Source: Anatilimnocola aggregata (GTDB lineage: Bacteria > Planctomycetota > Planctomycetia > Pirellulales > Pirellulaceae). From it: DNA of 64,000 bases. Positions 36,133 through 43,472 of this stretch are shown piece by piece. The notes beneath the pieces are model-generated. The model ran no database searches and was not told the origin of the DNA. It saw only the letters and a program-made list of their open reading frames with translations. Both the position numbers and the translations under genes were made by a program. How positions within the stretch are numbered: the stretch's first letter is position 1; each line of letters starts with the position of its first letter. The stretch lies in contig NZ_CP036274.1 in the NCBI RefSeq assembly GCF_007747655.1, positions 6,510,001-6,574,000 on the forward strand, given 5' to 3'.

Positions 36133-36462
36133 TCTGGCTCTCAACTATTTACCACCACTTGCTAATCGTATTTGCCTGACTACTCGAACTCAGATTGGTG
36201 ATTTCGATCAAGCCGCCACCTACTAGTCCCTGCCTTCTAATGTCCTTCAATATACTGTCTGCCCTATGTTTTTTACTGCTGCTGATATTCCACTCATCGC
36301 GGGCACGCGTCAGCCGAGAAGTTGCATACCAGTTCGGTCCCATTACTTGATCCGTACTCAGAGCTGGGGCTCGATTGCTGCGGCTGGGGGATTAGCGGCG
36401 AAGTACCAGTTGCCAAACCCGAGCAACTGGTATGTGTTAATGGCTAGAGAGGAGCAGCTACA
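36133..36462. other. 330-base gap between the islet genes
   Basis: Apart from the doubtful 64-codon frame, I see only the likely promoter region for the divergent small membrane protein, with aggag at ~36450. A plus-strand frame at 36266-36466 overlaps the start of that gene and has no supporting features. Confidence 0.4.
36149..36343 (-). CDS. Possible remnant of a toxin-tip or other short frame, 64 aa
   Basis: A 64-codon frame (MGPNWYATSRLTRARDEWNI..., ending in TISKWW) ends 16 bases before the 301-aa gene. Codons continue upstream without stop for only 27 more residues, so a longer parent gene, if any, is broken. There is no ribosome site. It may be a relic or a chance frame; included because of its position. 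Confidence 0.25.
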   Translation of the reverse strand: MGPNWYATSRLTRARDEWNISSSKKHRADSILKDIRRQGLVGGGLIEITNLSSSSQANTISKWW

Positions 36463-36795
36463 GTGACTGACGACAATCCGTATTCTTCCCCATCCCATGC
36501 TGGTAAAACCGGGAAACAGGATAACATTGCCGACATACTTAAGCTTCAAATTGTCTGGGCTCTGGCAATAGCAGGACTGGCGTGTGTTGTTTATATCTGG
36601 TGCAGGTTGCGATTTCCGCCTAACGGCCGAGACTACAAGTTCGATCTTGAGTTAGCGTCTCTTGCCGGACTTGGATTGAACGTTCTGAGCCTATGCGCTG
36701 TGTTCCTTTTGCCAAAGCGAACTGCAATTGTTGCTTTGAATGTTCTTGCACTTGCCTGGAATCTCGCCATGAATCTGCTTGGACCAATTCCATAG
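36463..36795 (+). CDS. Small 'NPY' membrane protein, 110 aa
   Basis: GTG start at 36463 with aggag nine bases upstream. The N-terminus MTDDNPYSSPS is a pattern I associate with many small planctomycete membrane proteins. Three hydrophobic helices follow (IVWALAIAGLACVVYIWC, LASLAGLGLNVLSLCAVFLL and IVALNVLALAWNLAMNLLG). No function is known for this group. Base composition is A+T-richer than in flanking conserved genes, as for the rest of the islet. Confidence 0.75.
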   Translation: MTDDNPYSSPSHAGKTGKQDNIADILKLQIVWALAIAGLACVVYIWCRLRFPPNGRDYKFDLELASLAGLGLNVLSLCAVFLLPKRTAIVALNVLALAWNLAMNLLGPIP

Positions 36796-37159
36796 ATTTG
36801 TCGGGCATCACTGGGGCGCAAACCGCAAAAGGGGGGTGTTCAATTAAGCGGTCGCTATTTGGACAGTGCATGGCGTAACTCTCGGGTTTGGCTGCAGGTG
36901 TCTGTCCAACTAAGGGTTCCTTGTTTGGACAAGTTGGTTGATTTTGGGAGGGGCTGGGGCCGCGACAGCTCTCGTGGGGCGCAGTTCAGGGGAGGAGAGG
37001 TCCGGCTCCCTAAACCACGATCATTCAGCGGGCATACTTGGAGATCTGCAAAGTTGTGGTTTCCGGCCCGTGCGAGTCTTCCCGCGACAAGCTCACCCCC
37101 AGGTGGTAGAATAGGCGTGCGGCCAACGGAAAAACCAGCAGGCCGCGAGGAATTGCAAA
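36796..37159. other. 364-base intergenic region before the Fur-family gene
   Basis: No gene is supported. Three copies of ttggaca lie at 36859, 36903 (inverted, as tgtccaa) and 36925. The last two form an 8-base stem. A candidate promoter for the Fur-family gene is given separately. Its first ~60 bases are G-rich without structure that I can see. Confidence 0.45.
37084..37112 (+). promoter_or_regulatory. Candidate sigma-70-type promoter for the Fur-family gene
   Basis: A tagaat -10 hexamer (37107-37112) lies 17 bases after gcgaca (37084-37089), which matches half of the -35 consensus. The leader to the GTG/ATG start would be ~40 bases. The same ggtagaat appears at 48658, upstream of another gene. 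Confidence 0.35.
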
Positions 37160-37618
37160 GTGGGCGGTGGCATGGGTAAAGATGAAACAGCAGGGCTATC
37201 GGTTCAACAGGCGCGCGAGATGCTTCGCGCGGCCGACCTGCGTAGCACGGCCTCGCGCCTGGCGGTCCTGCAGTACCTGGCGAACTTCAACAAGCCCCTG
37301 AGCCATGCCGAGGTTGCCGACGCACTGGTGCCGCAAGGGTACGACAAGTCGACCCTGTATCGCTGCTTGGTCGAGCTGGCCGACTCGAATTTGCTGAGCC
37401 GGCTCGATGCGGGCGATCATGCCTGGCGGTTTGAGTTGCGGCGTACGGACGAGCACGAGGATGGCCAGCATCCCCACTTCATGTGCTTGGATTGTGGCAA
37501 AGTGACCTGCCTGCCCGAGGTCGAAGTGAAGATCGTTCCCTCGTCCGGCAAAAAGACGGGCATGATGGGAGACGTGACGGAGATTTTCCTCAAAGGACAC
37601 TGCACCGAGTGCAAATAA
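37160..37618 (+). CDS. Fur-family metal-dependent repressor
   Basis: 152 residues from GTG 37160 (gagg nine bases upstream); ATG 37172 is an alternative four codons in. The winged helix (STASRLAVLQYLANFNKPLSHAEVADAL, YDKSTLYRCLVELADSNLL) is followed by the dimerisation/metal domain with HPHFMCLDCGKVTCLP and a closing GHCTECK. The two CxxC pairs form the structural zinc site. The sensing ligands expected in the HxH region are only partly clear, so iron, zinc and peroxide members cannot be separated. The DinB-fold gene follows with no gap. Confidence 0.87.
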   Translation: MGGGMGKDETAGLSVQQAREMLRAADLRSTASRLAVLQYLANFNKPLSHAEVADALVPQGYDKSTLYRCLVELADSNLLSRLDAGDHAWRFELRRTDEHEDGQHPHFMCLDCGKVTCLPEVEVKIVPSSGKKTGMMGDVTEIFLKGHCTECK

Positions 37619-38086
37619 ATGAGTGCCGATCAACTGATTGAACGATACCTGGCTGGACCGGCACTGTTGCGGCAAGCGGTGGCGGGCATGACGCGCGAGC
37701 AACTGCTGGCCCGACCAGTTGCCGGCAAATGGAGCACACTGGAACTGGTGGCGCACATTGCCGACTTTGAGCCCGTTTACCTCGATCGTATGAAACGGAC
37801 GATTGCCCAGCACGAACCGACGATGTTCAGCGGCGATCCTGATTTGTTCGCCAGCAAGCTCGCTTATCACGAGCGTGACCTGGAAGAAGAACTGAATCTG
37901 ATTGCCGCCTGCCGGACGCACATGGGCCGGATTTTGAAGACGCTGCCGGCAGACGCTTTTCACCGGTGCGGCATTCACACCGAAAACGGGCCAATGACGC
38001 TGGAGAAGATTCTCACGAACATTGCCAACCACATTCCTCACCACCTGCCATTTGTGCAGGAGAAGCGCCAAGCCTTGGGCGTTTAA
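37619..38086 (+). CDS. DinB-fold (YfiT/DinB_2) putative metal-dependent protein
   Basis: 155 residues; its ATG directly follows the stop of the Fur-family gene, so the two are cotranscribed. A four-helix bundle is suggested by GKWSTLELVAHIADFEPVYLDRM and a C-terminal NHIPHHLPFVQEKR. The His residues in VAHIADFE and NHIPHH are the usual metal ligands of the DinB superfamily. Members include thiol transferases for bacillithiol or mycothiol. The coupling to a Fur-type regulator hints at a metal or redox role. The exact reaction is not known. Confidence 0.87.
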   Translation: MSADQLIERYLAGPALLRQAVAGMTREQLLARPVAGKWSTLELVAHIADFEPVYLDRMKRTIAQHEPTMFSGDPDLFASKLAYHERDLEEELNLIAACRTHMGRILKTLPADAFHRCGIHTENGPMTLEKILTNIANHIPHHLPFVQEKRQALGV

Positions 38087-38484
38087 ACGGGCGACCGTTT
38101 GTAGCGTCCCTACATTCGTTGCCAAGCCTACGCTCCGTCAAATTGTCGCGAGCGAGCGACTTTCTTGGAAATTGCAACCAGTTGGTACCTAAATACTTGC
38201 GCGCCTGATAGCAACAATCCCTGGTCCCTACGGCCGATTACCGTTTATACTTAAGACAGGCAGCGATCGACCGAGCGTCGATTTTGAGTGAGCTGCGAAT
38301 TGTTCTCCCCTTGGCCACTGGTGTGCGAGTTGCAATTCAGTTGGTGAAGGTTCCTTAGGACTGCCACGATTCAGACTTTCGTACTACGCCTGCGTTTTCG
38401 TTCTCCGCGGCGTCTTGTCGCGACCCGACTCGACTTGGGTTCGTGCTTCTTGGCCACTCGGTGCAGCCTCAGCTGCTCTGCTCC
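38087..38484. other. 398-base intergenic region before phoH
   Basis: No gene is supported. It contains an A+T-richer stretch near 38165-38265 (tacctaaatacttg, and tttatacttaag at 38245) that is the likely promoter zone of the phoH-pgpH-ybeY operon. I see no convincing -35 pair and no terminator for the DinB gene. Confidence 0.45.
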
Positions 38485-39453
38485 ATGATCGAACAGATTA
38501 TTACGCTTAACGACCCGAGTCAGGCCTTGGCCCTCTTTGGTCCCCGCGACCAGTATCTGCGAGCATTGCGAGAAACCCTCAGCGTGACCATCAGTCATCG
38601 CGATGGGCAACTACGCATTCAGGGCGAAGAACCGGCGGTGAACAAAGCGACCTCTGTCTTCGAGCAGCTCTCGGCACTGCTGGCGCAACGGGGTGAGCTC
38701 GATCCCGAAACGGTCGGCGGCATCTTGAGCGCTGCTGGGGGCAAAGTGCTGGGCCTGGTGGCTCAGCCCATTGATGTCATTAACGTTGCCAAACGAATTG
38801 TCCCCAAGACCGCGGGCCAGGCCCGCTACGTCGACTCAATTCGTGCGCACGACATTACCTTTGCCGTCGGCCCAGCAGGCACAGGCAAAACATACCTCGC
38901 GGTCGCGATCGCTGTGGAAGCGCTCAAGCATCATCAAATGCGGAAGATCGTGCTGGTTCGCCCAGCCGTCGAAGCGGGCGAAAGCCTCGGCTATTTGCCC
39001 GGCGATATGTTCGCCAAGATCAATCCGTATCTCCGCCCCCTGCTCGATGCCCTGGCGGAAATGATCGACTACGACCAGATGAAGCGGTACATGGAACAGG
39101 ACGTGATTGAAGTGGTGCCGCTTGCCTATATGCGAGGTCGCACGCTCAACGAAGCGTTCATCATTCTGGATGAAGCCCAGAACACCACCGTTTCGCAAAT
39201 GAAAATGTTCCTGACTCGCATGGGTCATGGTTCGAAGATTGTGATCTCTGGTGACGTGACCCAGGTTGACTTGCCGCGCGCGAGTGCCAGCGGATTGACC
39301 GATGCGTTGCAACGCTTGCGCGATATTCACGGCATCAACACCGTGCATCTCGGCAAGGGAGACATCGTCCGCCATAAGCTCGTCCAAGAGATTGTCCGCG
39401 CTTATGAAGACGAACCACGTTCGAATCCGTCGACATCCAAAAAGTCCAAGTAA
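38485..39453 (+). CDS. PhoH-family ATPase
   Basis: 322 residues from ATG 38485 (MIEQIITLNDPSQALALFG). An N-terminal KH-like segment (1-75) is followed by the PhoH P-loop ATPase: FAVGPAGTGKTYLAVAIAVEAL, VLVRPAVEAGESLGYLPGD, AFIILDEAQNTTVSQMKMFLTRMG and KIVISGDVTQVDLP. PhoH proteins are superfamily-1-like RNA-linked ATPases whose genes commonly sit next to ybeY, and they are thought to act in RNA maturation. Here the order is phoH-pgpH-ybeY, matching the common bacterial operon. Confidence 0.93.
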   Translation: MIEQIITLNDPSQALALFGPRDQYLRALRETLSVTISHRDGQLRIQGEEPAVNKATSVFEQLSALLAQRGELDPETVGGILSAAGGKVLGLVAQPIDVINVAKRIVPKTAGQARYVDSIRAHDITFAVGPAGTGKTYLAVAIAVEALKHHQMRKIVLVRPAVEAGESLGYLPGDMFAKINPYLRPLLDALAEMIDYDQMKRYMEQDVIEVVPLAYMRGRTLNEAFIILDEAQNTTVSQMKMFLTRMGHGSKIVISGDVTQVDLPRASASGLTDALQRLRDIHGINTVHLGKGDIVRHKLVQEIVRAYEDEPRSNPSTSKKSK

Positions 39454-39476
39454 CTCCCTACTCTCGTACTTCCCGA

Positions 39477-41831
39477 TTGCCCGTGTCTCACAGCCTTTCA
39501 CGCCGACTTCGCAATAGCCGGGTAACCACGCTACCCCCAGGCATGGTCGCGCGCGGACTGTCTGTACTGCGGCGTACCGACGTGCTCATTCGCTTGGGCT
39601 TGTGCGTACTCGCTGCGCTGGTGATGTGGGGAGTTACTGGCAGTTGGGCTCCCTCGTTCTCGTATCGCACGGGTTTCATACCGAACCGCGATATCATCGC
39701 GCGAGTCGATTTTTCCGAAGAAGATCCCGTCGAAACCGCCAAGCGCAAAGATCAGGCTCGCTCGCAGGCTGAGTTCGTTTACGAACAAGACGCCCGACCG
39801 CTGGAAGAATTGCGACAAGAGCTAAAGAACAAGGTCTCGCAGCTCGCGAGTGTGGAAAGTTACGACAAGGTCGAGCCCAAACTGTGGGAAGAGTTCTCGC
39901 CAGCTGGCGAAGGGAAGACACCTGAAACGGAAAAGCGAAAGTTTGACGCCCTGAAGGGCTTCTTCATGGTCGGCATGGACTCCGGCCGCTTCGACGAAGC
40001 GATCAAGCGGGCCTTTGTTCCGCTCGAACGGAGCGGCGTTATCGATGTGCTGCAACACACCAGCACCGAAGGGAGTCAACAAGGTGTGAAGGTTCGCCCC
40101 ACGGGCAAGCCCCAATGGACTCACCGCGCTGCAGTCGAAGAGGTGCTGGTCAGCAAGATCAAACCACAGCTGCAGCAACGCTTGATCGAAGAGCTGAAGT
40201 CCTTCGGCGGCATGAGCGAAAACAGTCTGACCGTTGCTGACCTGACCTATGCCTGGCTCGATCAGCGATTGCAGAACGCTCGGACATTGCAGCTCGACCG
40301 CGAAGCGTCTGAAGCCGAAAAGAAGGCAGCTGCCGATGCGGTTGTAATGGTCATCCGCGAATACAAAGCCAACGACGCCCACCTGGCCGAAGCTCGTCAG
40401 CCGCTCGATAGCAGCCACGTGCAGCTGTTGCGAAGAGAGTACGAGGCCTGGCGAAAGCAGATGGGCTGGTCCGAAAAGATTGGCCACAGCCTGGCGACGT
40501 TCGGCATGTATGGCGCGCTCTACACGCTGTGTGGTTTCTACATATTGAACCGCCGCCGCAAGTTGGTTGAAGACCTGAACAAGTTCTCGGTCCTTTTGGG
40601 CGCGATCGTCGTCACGGTCATCCTCTGCTGGGGTGCTTCCAAAGATCAATGGCGCGCCGAGATCATTCCGCTCATGCTGTTCGGCATGACCGCCGCAATT
40701 GCCTATGAAAAAGAACTGGCTCTGTTGCTGGCAGCTTCGGTCGCGCTGATCGTTTCATTCCTGCTCGACCAGGGGCTGGCTGAGTTCGTCATCCTCGTCT
40801 CTTCCGTCGCGGCTGCGATCTTGTTTCTGGCCCGCATTCGCAGCCGGACCAAGTTGATTTATGTCGGTGCCATATCAGGAGTCGTTGTCGTTGCCACGAC
40901 GTTCGGTGTCGGCACACTTGTGGGCCAGGCATTTGGCGCCACCGATAGTGCCCTCAACGTTGTCGAAGATTGGCTCCCCGCGACTTGGACCAATTCCTTC
41001 GTAGTTACGCTAGCCATCGGTGCCTTTTGGTTCGGCTCTTGCTCACTTTTGGCCAGTGTATTAATGACGGGGCTCCTCCCTTTCATCGAACGATTGTTCG
41101 ACGTGCAAACCGACATTAGCTTGCTCGAACTGGGTGATGTGCAGCATCCGCTGCTGCAGCAATTGGTTCGCCGCGCACCGGGAACGTATAACCACTCGAT
41201 CAACGTGGCGTCGATCGCCGAGACGGCCGCCGAAGCCATTGGCTGTAACGGCCTGCTGGTCCGGGTCGGCGCTTATTTTCATGACATCGGCAAGATGCTG
41301 AAGCCGGCGTACTTCGTCGAGAATCAAGGGACCGAAGGAAATCGACATGAGTTCCTCCAGCCTGCTATGAGTACGCTCGTGATTATCGCGCACGTGAAGG
41401 ATGGCGCAGACTTGGCTCGGCAACATCACTTGCCGCGGACGATTATCGACTTCATCGAGCAGCATCACGGCACCACGCTTGTCGAGTACTTCTATCGTCG
41501 AGAGGCTAAGCGACTGGAGTCCGATCCCACAGCCGCCGAACCCGATGAATCGACCTTCCGCTATCCCGGCCCGAAGCCGCAGACCAAAGAGACCGCCGTC
41601 TTGATGTTGGCCGACGTGGTCGAAAGCGCCAGCCGAGCCCTCTCCGATCCCACACCGGCCCGCATTGAAAGCCTGGTGCACGATCTGGCTCTCAAGCGTC
41701 TGCTCGATGGGCAGTTCGACGAATGCGGCCTCACGCTGCAAGAGCTGCGAATTCTCGAAGATAGCCTCGTAAAATCGCTGACTGCCGTTTATCACGGCCG
41801 CGTGAAGTATCCCGAACATCAGACGGTGTGA
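39477..41831 (+). CDS. pgpH: 7TM-HD phosphohydrolase PgpH, c-di-AMP phosphodiesterase
   Basis: 784 residues as drawn from TTG; GTG 39483 or ATG 39543 (M23) are equally possible starts. One N-terminal membrane helix (~36-56) precedes a large external domain (~60-325), then six helices (~335-520). The cytoplasmic HD domain has RAPGTYNHSINVASIAETAAEA, YFHDIGK and EQHHGTTLVEYFY. PgpH degrades cyclic di-AMP to pApA and controls osmotic and potassium balance. Its ATG-type neighbour ybeY overlaps its stop by one base. A diadenylate cyclase gene is not in the window. Confidence 0.93.
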   Translation: MPVSHSLSRRLRNSRVTTLPPGMVARGLSVLRRTDVLIRLGLCVLAALVMWGVTGSWAPSFSYRTGFIPNRDIIARVDFSEEDPVETAKRKDQARSQAEFVYEQDARPLEELRQELKNKVSQLASVESYDKVEPKLWEEFSPAGEGKTPETEKRKFDALKGFFMVGMDSGRFDEAIKRAFVPLERSGVIDVLQHTSTEGSQQGVKVRPTGKPQWTHRAAVEEVLVSKIKPQLQQRLIEELKSFGGMSENSLTVADLTYAWLDQRLQNARTLQLDREASEAEKKAAADAVVMVIREYKANDAHLAEARQPLDSSHVQLLRREYEAWRKQMGWSEKIGHSLATFGMYGALYTLCGFYILNRRRKLVEDLNKFSVLLGAIVVTVILCWGASKDQWRAEIIPLMLFGMTAAIAYEKELALLLAASVALIVSFLLDQGLAEFVILVSSVAAAILFLARIRSRTKLIYVGAISGVVVVATTFGVGTLVGQAFGATDSALNVVEDWLPATWTNSFVVTLAIGAFWFGSCSLLASVLMTGLLPFIERLFDVQTDISLLELGDVQHPLLQQLVRRAPGTYNHSINVASIAETAAEAIGCNGLLVRVGAYFHDIGKMLKPAYFVENQGTEGNRHEFLQPAMSTLVIIAHVKDGADLARQHHLPRTIIDFIEQHHGTTLVEYFYRREAKRLESDPTAAEPDESTFRYPGPKPQTKETAVLMLADVVESASRALSDPTPARIESLVHDLALKRLLDGQFDECGLTLQELRILEDSLVKSLTAVYHGRVKYPEHQTV

Positions 41832-42292
41832 TGCCTGTAAAAGTGACGACCTTGAAGCTGCGCATCGACATCGCCGACGAGCAAGAGACTCATACCGTTA
41901 ACTACGACCGGCTGATTGCCGCCGTGAAGTTGATCTTTGCTGATGCCGGTTACGTGCGGGGAGAAGTGAGCATTGCCATTGTCACCGATGAAGCGATGCA
42001 CGACCTGAACCGGCAGTATCTGCAGCACGACTATCCCACCGATGTCCTCAGCTTTGTTCTGGAAGAAGACTCTGATCGGCTCGATGGCCAATTGATCGTC
42101 AGCGCCGATTACGCATCCCGCGAAGCACCCACCTTTGGCTGGACAACCGACGACGAACTGCTGCTGTACACCATTCACGGCGCTCTGCATCTGGTCGGCT
42201 ACGATGATCTGGAACCGGAATTAAAAGCTGAGATGCGCGAGCAGGAAAAGCGCTACCTCGCGAAGTTCGGACTGACACCCAGTTACTCTTGA
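41831..42292 (+). CDS. ybeY: Endoribonuclease/rRNA maturation factor YbeY
   Basis: 153 residues from ATG 41831, which overlaps the pgpH stop (TGATG). The core is VSIAIVTDEAMHDLNRQYLQHDYPTDVLSF, and the metal-site stretch is HGALHLVGYDD (116-126). The usual third zinc ligand is His (as in the E. coli HGSLHLLGYDH); here it is D126. H116 and H120 are kept. YbeY matures 16S rRNA ends and is part of the phoH-pgpH-ybeY unit. The change may alter the metal or be lineage-specific. The 3' end overlaps the convergent gene by 10 bases. Confidence 0.9.
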   Translation: MPVKVTTLKLRIDIADEQETHTVNYDRLIAAVKLIFADAGYVRGEVSIAIVTDEAMHDLNRQYLQHDYPTDVLSFVLEEDSDRLDGQLIVSADYASREAPTFGWTTDDELLLYTIHGALHLVGYDDLEPELKAEMREQEKRYLAKFGLTPSYS

Positions 42293-43401
42293 TTGGCAGC
42301 AGCCGGCGCATGAGCGCGGTCCCAAAGCAGACTCAGTGAACCACCGGCCGCAGCGATGCCCGCCGGCAACAGGGGAGCATACAGCAAGCCCCAATAAAAA
42401 TTCACCTCCATTCCCACCAGGCAGAACGCAGCCAGATAACTGGCTGCAGCCACGAACTGTAGGTTGAGTCGCTCATCGCGAAGGCTAAGGAGCCCGAGCA
42501 GGCCAAGCAGCAAATACAAAAAGAGGACTGGCCCGATCGCCGTGAACAGGAACGAATTCATGCGCGCGGTCAACAGAACAAAATCAAGCCCACCGAACTT
42601 CAACCACTGCGAAATGCCGCCGCCATTCGTTGCCAGATCTGCCGGAGTCAACTGAGCCGCGACTTGCTGACTATGCCAATACAAGAAAGCAACGAAGAGC
42701 GTGATGCCGGCAGCCCAAGCAAACGCCTCGGACCAACGCCTGTGATAGACGGCGAAAACTCCTGCCCAGAAGACGAATGGCAACGCAAGTTCTCGAAACA
42801 TTAAGGCGGTGATGCCGGCAATGATCGCTACCACCTGCCAGCCTTTGCCCATTGCTGCAATCGAAAGCAAGATCAAGACACTCGCCCAGAGTTCTTGCGT
42901 GTAAAAGGCCAGACCATCGACCGACCACTTCACCACCCCCAGTAGCAAGAAGGAAGAGACAACCGCGGCAGCCATTCCACGCGCTGAGAACTCCGCTTGG
43001 AAGTGCAGGACAAGTGCGACCACAGCCAAAAGCACTAGCAACGCTTGAATAGCCCACGGCCCGGGCAAGAGTGCGAACAGCCAAGCGTAAGTGGGGAGTC
43101 GCCAGTTAAAAGTGCTGCGAACCGGGAAGCCACTGGCGATCAGTTTGGGCTTCGCCGCGACGTAGTAGTTCTCACCCCGACGCACCGCATCCACCATGTC
43201 GCGATACAGTTGCAAATCAGGTGCGACGGCGTCTGGAGTTTCTGCGACCGCTGCTTCAACTGGCGCTACATCGCGCACGGGTAATTTGCCGCGATTCCAA
43301 GACGCGACGCCACCGACAACTGCAACCAAGCTTAAGACGACGAGCACCCACCGCGCGTACAGCGGTGAGAGTTCAGAAATGCGATTGGATTGCGGTAGCA
43401 T
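42283..43401 (-). CDS. Polytopic membrane protein of unknown function
   Basis: 372 residues from ATG 43401, with a GTG-type longer start at 43434. About nine or ten membrane helices are seen, including WVLVVLSLVAVVGGVASW, ALLVLLAVVALVLHFQAEF, LASVLILLSIAAMGKGWQVVAIIAGITALMF and the end FYWGLLYAPLLPAGIAAAGGSL. An external loop near the start holds the only sizeable soluble part (~residues 30-80). Similarity to the DUF2029/GT87-type polyprenol-linked glycosyltransferases is possible but not shown. It is convergent with ybeY, overlapping by ten bases. Confidence 0.75.
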   Translation of the reverse strand: MLPQSNRISELSPLYARWVLVVLSLVAVVGGVASWNRGKLPVRDVAPVEAAVAETPDAVAPDLQLYRDMVDAVRRGENYYVAAKPKLIASGFPVRSTFNWRLPTYAWLFALLPGPWAIQALLVLLAVVALVLHFQAEFSARGMAAAVVSSFLLLGVVKWSVDGLAFYTQELWASVLILLSIAAMGKGWQVVAIIAGITALMFRELALPFVFWAGVFAVYHRRWSEAFAWAAGITLFVAFLYWHSQQVAAQLTPADLATNGGGISQWLKFGGLDFVLLTARMNSFLFTAIGPVLFLYLLLGLLGLLSLRDERLNLQFVAAASYLAAFCLVGMEVNFYWGLLYAPLLPAGIAAAGGSLSLLWDRAHAPAAANQE

Positions 43402-43472
43402 CGTGCGGCTCGCCTTCACATCCAGCGATGGCAATTCCGCAGTCTACCGCTCCCTTGCCCGCTCCAGCTAGA

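Noticed and set aside
36266-36466. 66-codon plus-strand frame ahead of the small NPY membrane protein
   Set aside because: It has no ribosome site, and its end overlaps the well-supported GTG start by four bases; the peptide shows no pattern.
36859-37179. 106-codon frame crossing into the Fur-family start
   Set aside because: Arg/Gly/Ser-rich, no start site, overlaps the leader of the real gene.
39415-39435. tRNA-like gttcgaatcc motif
   Set aside because: It lies inside the end of phoH and no acceptor or anticodon stem fits around it.
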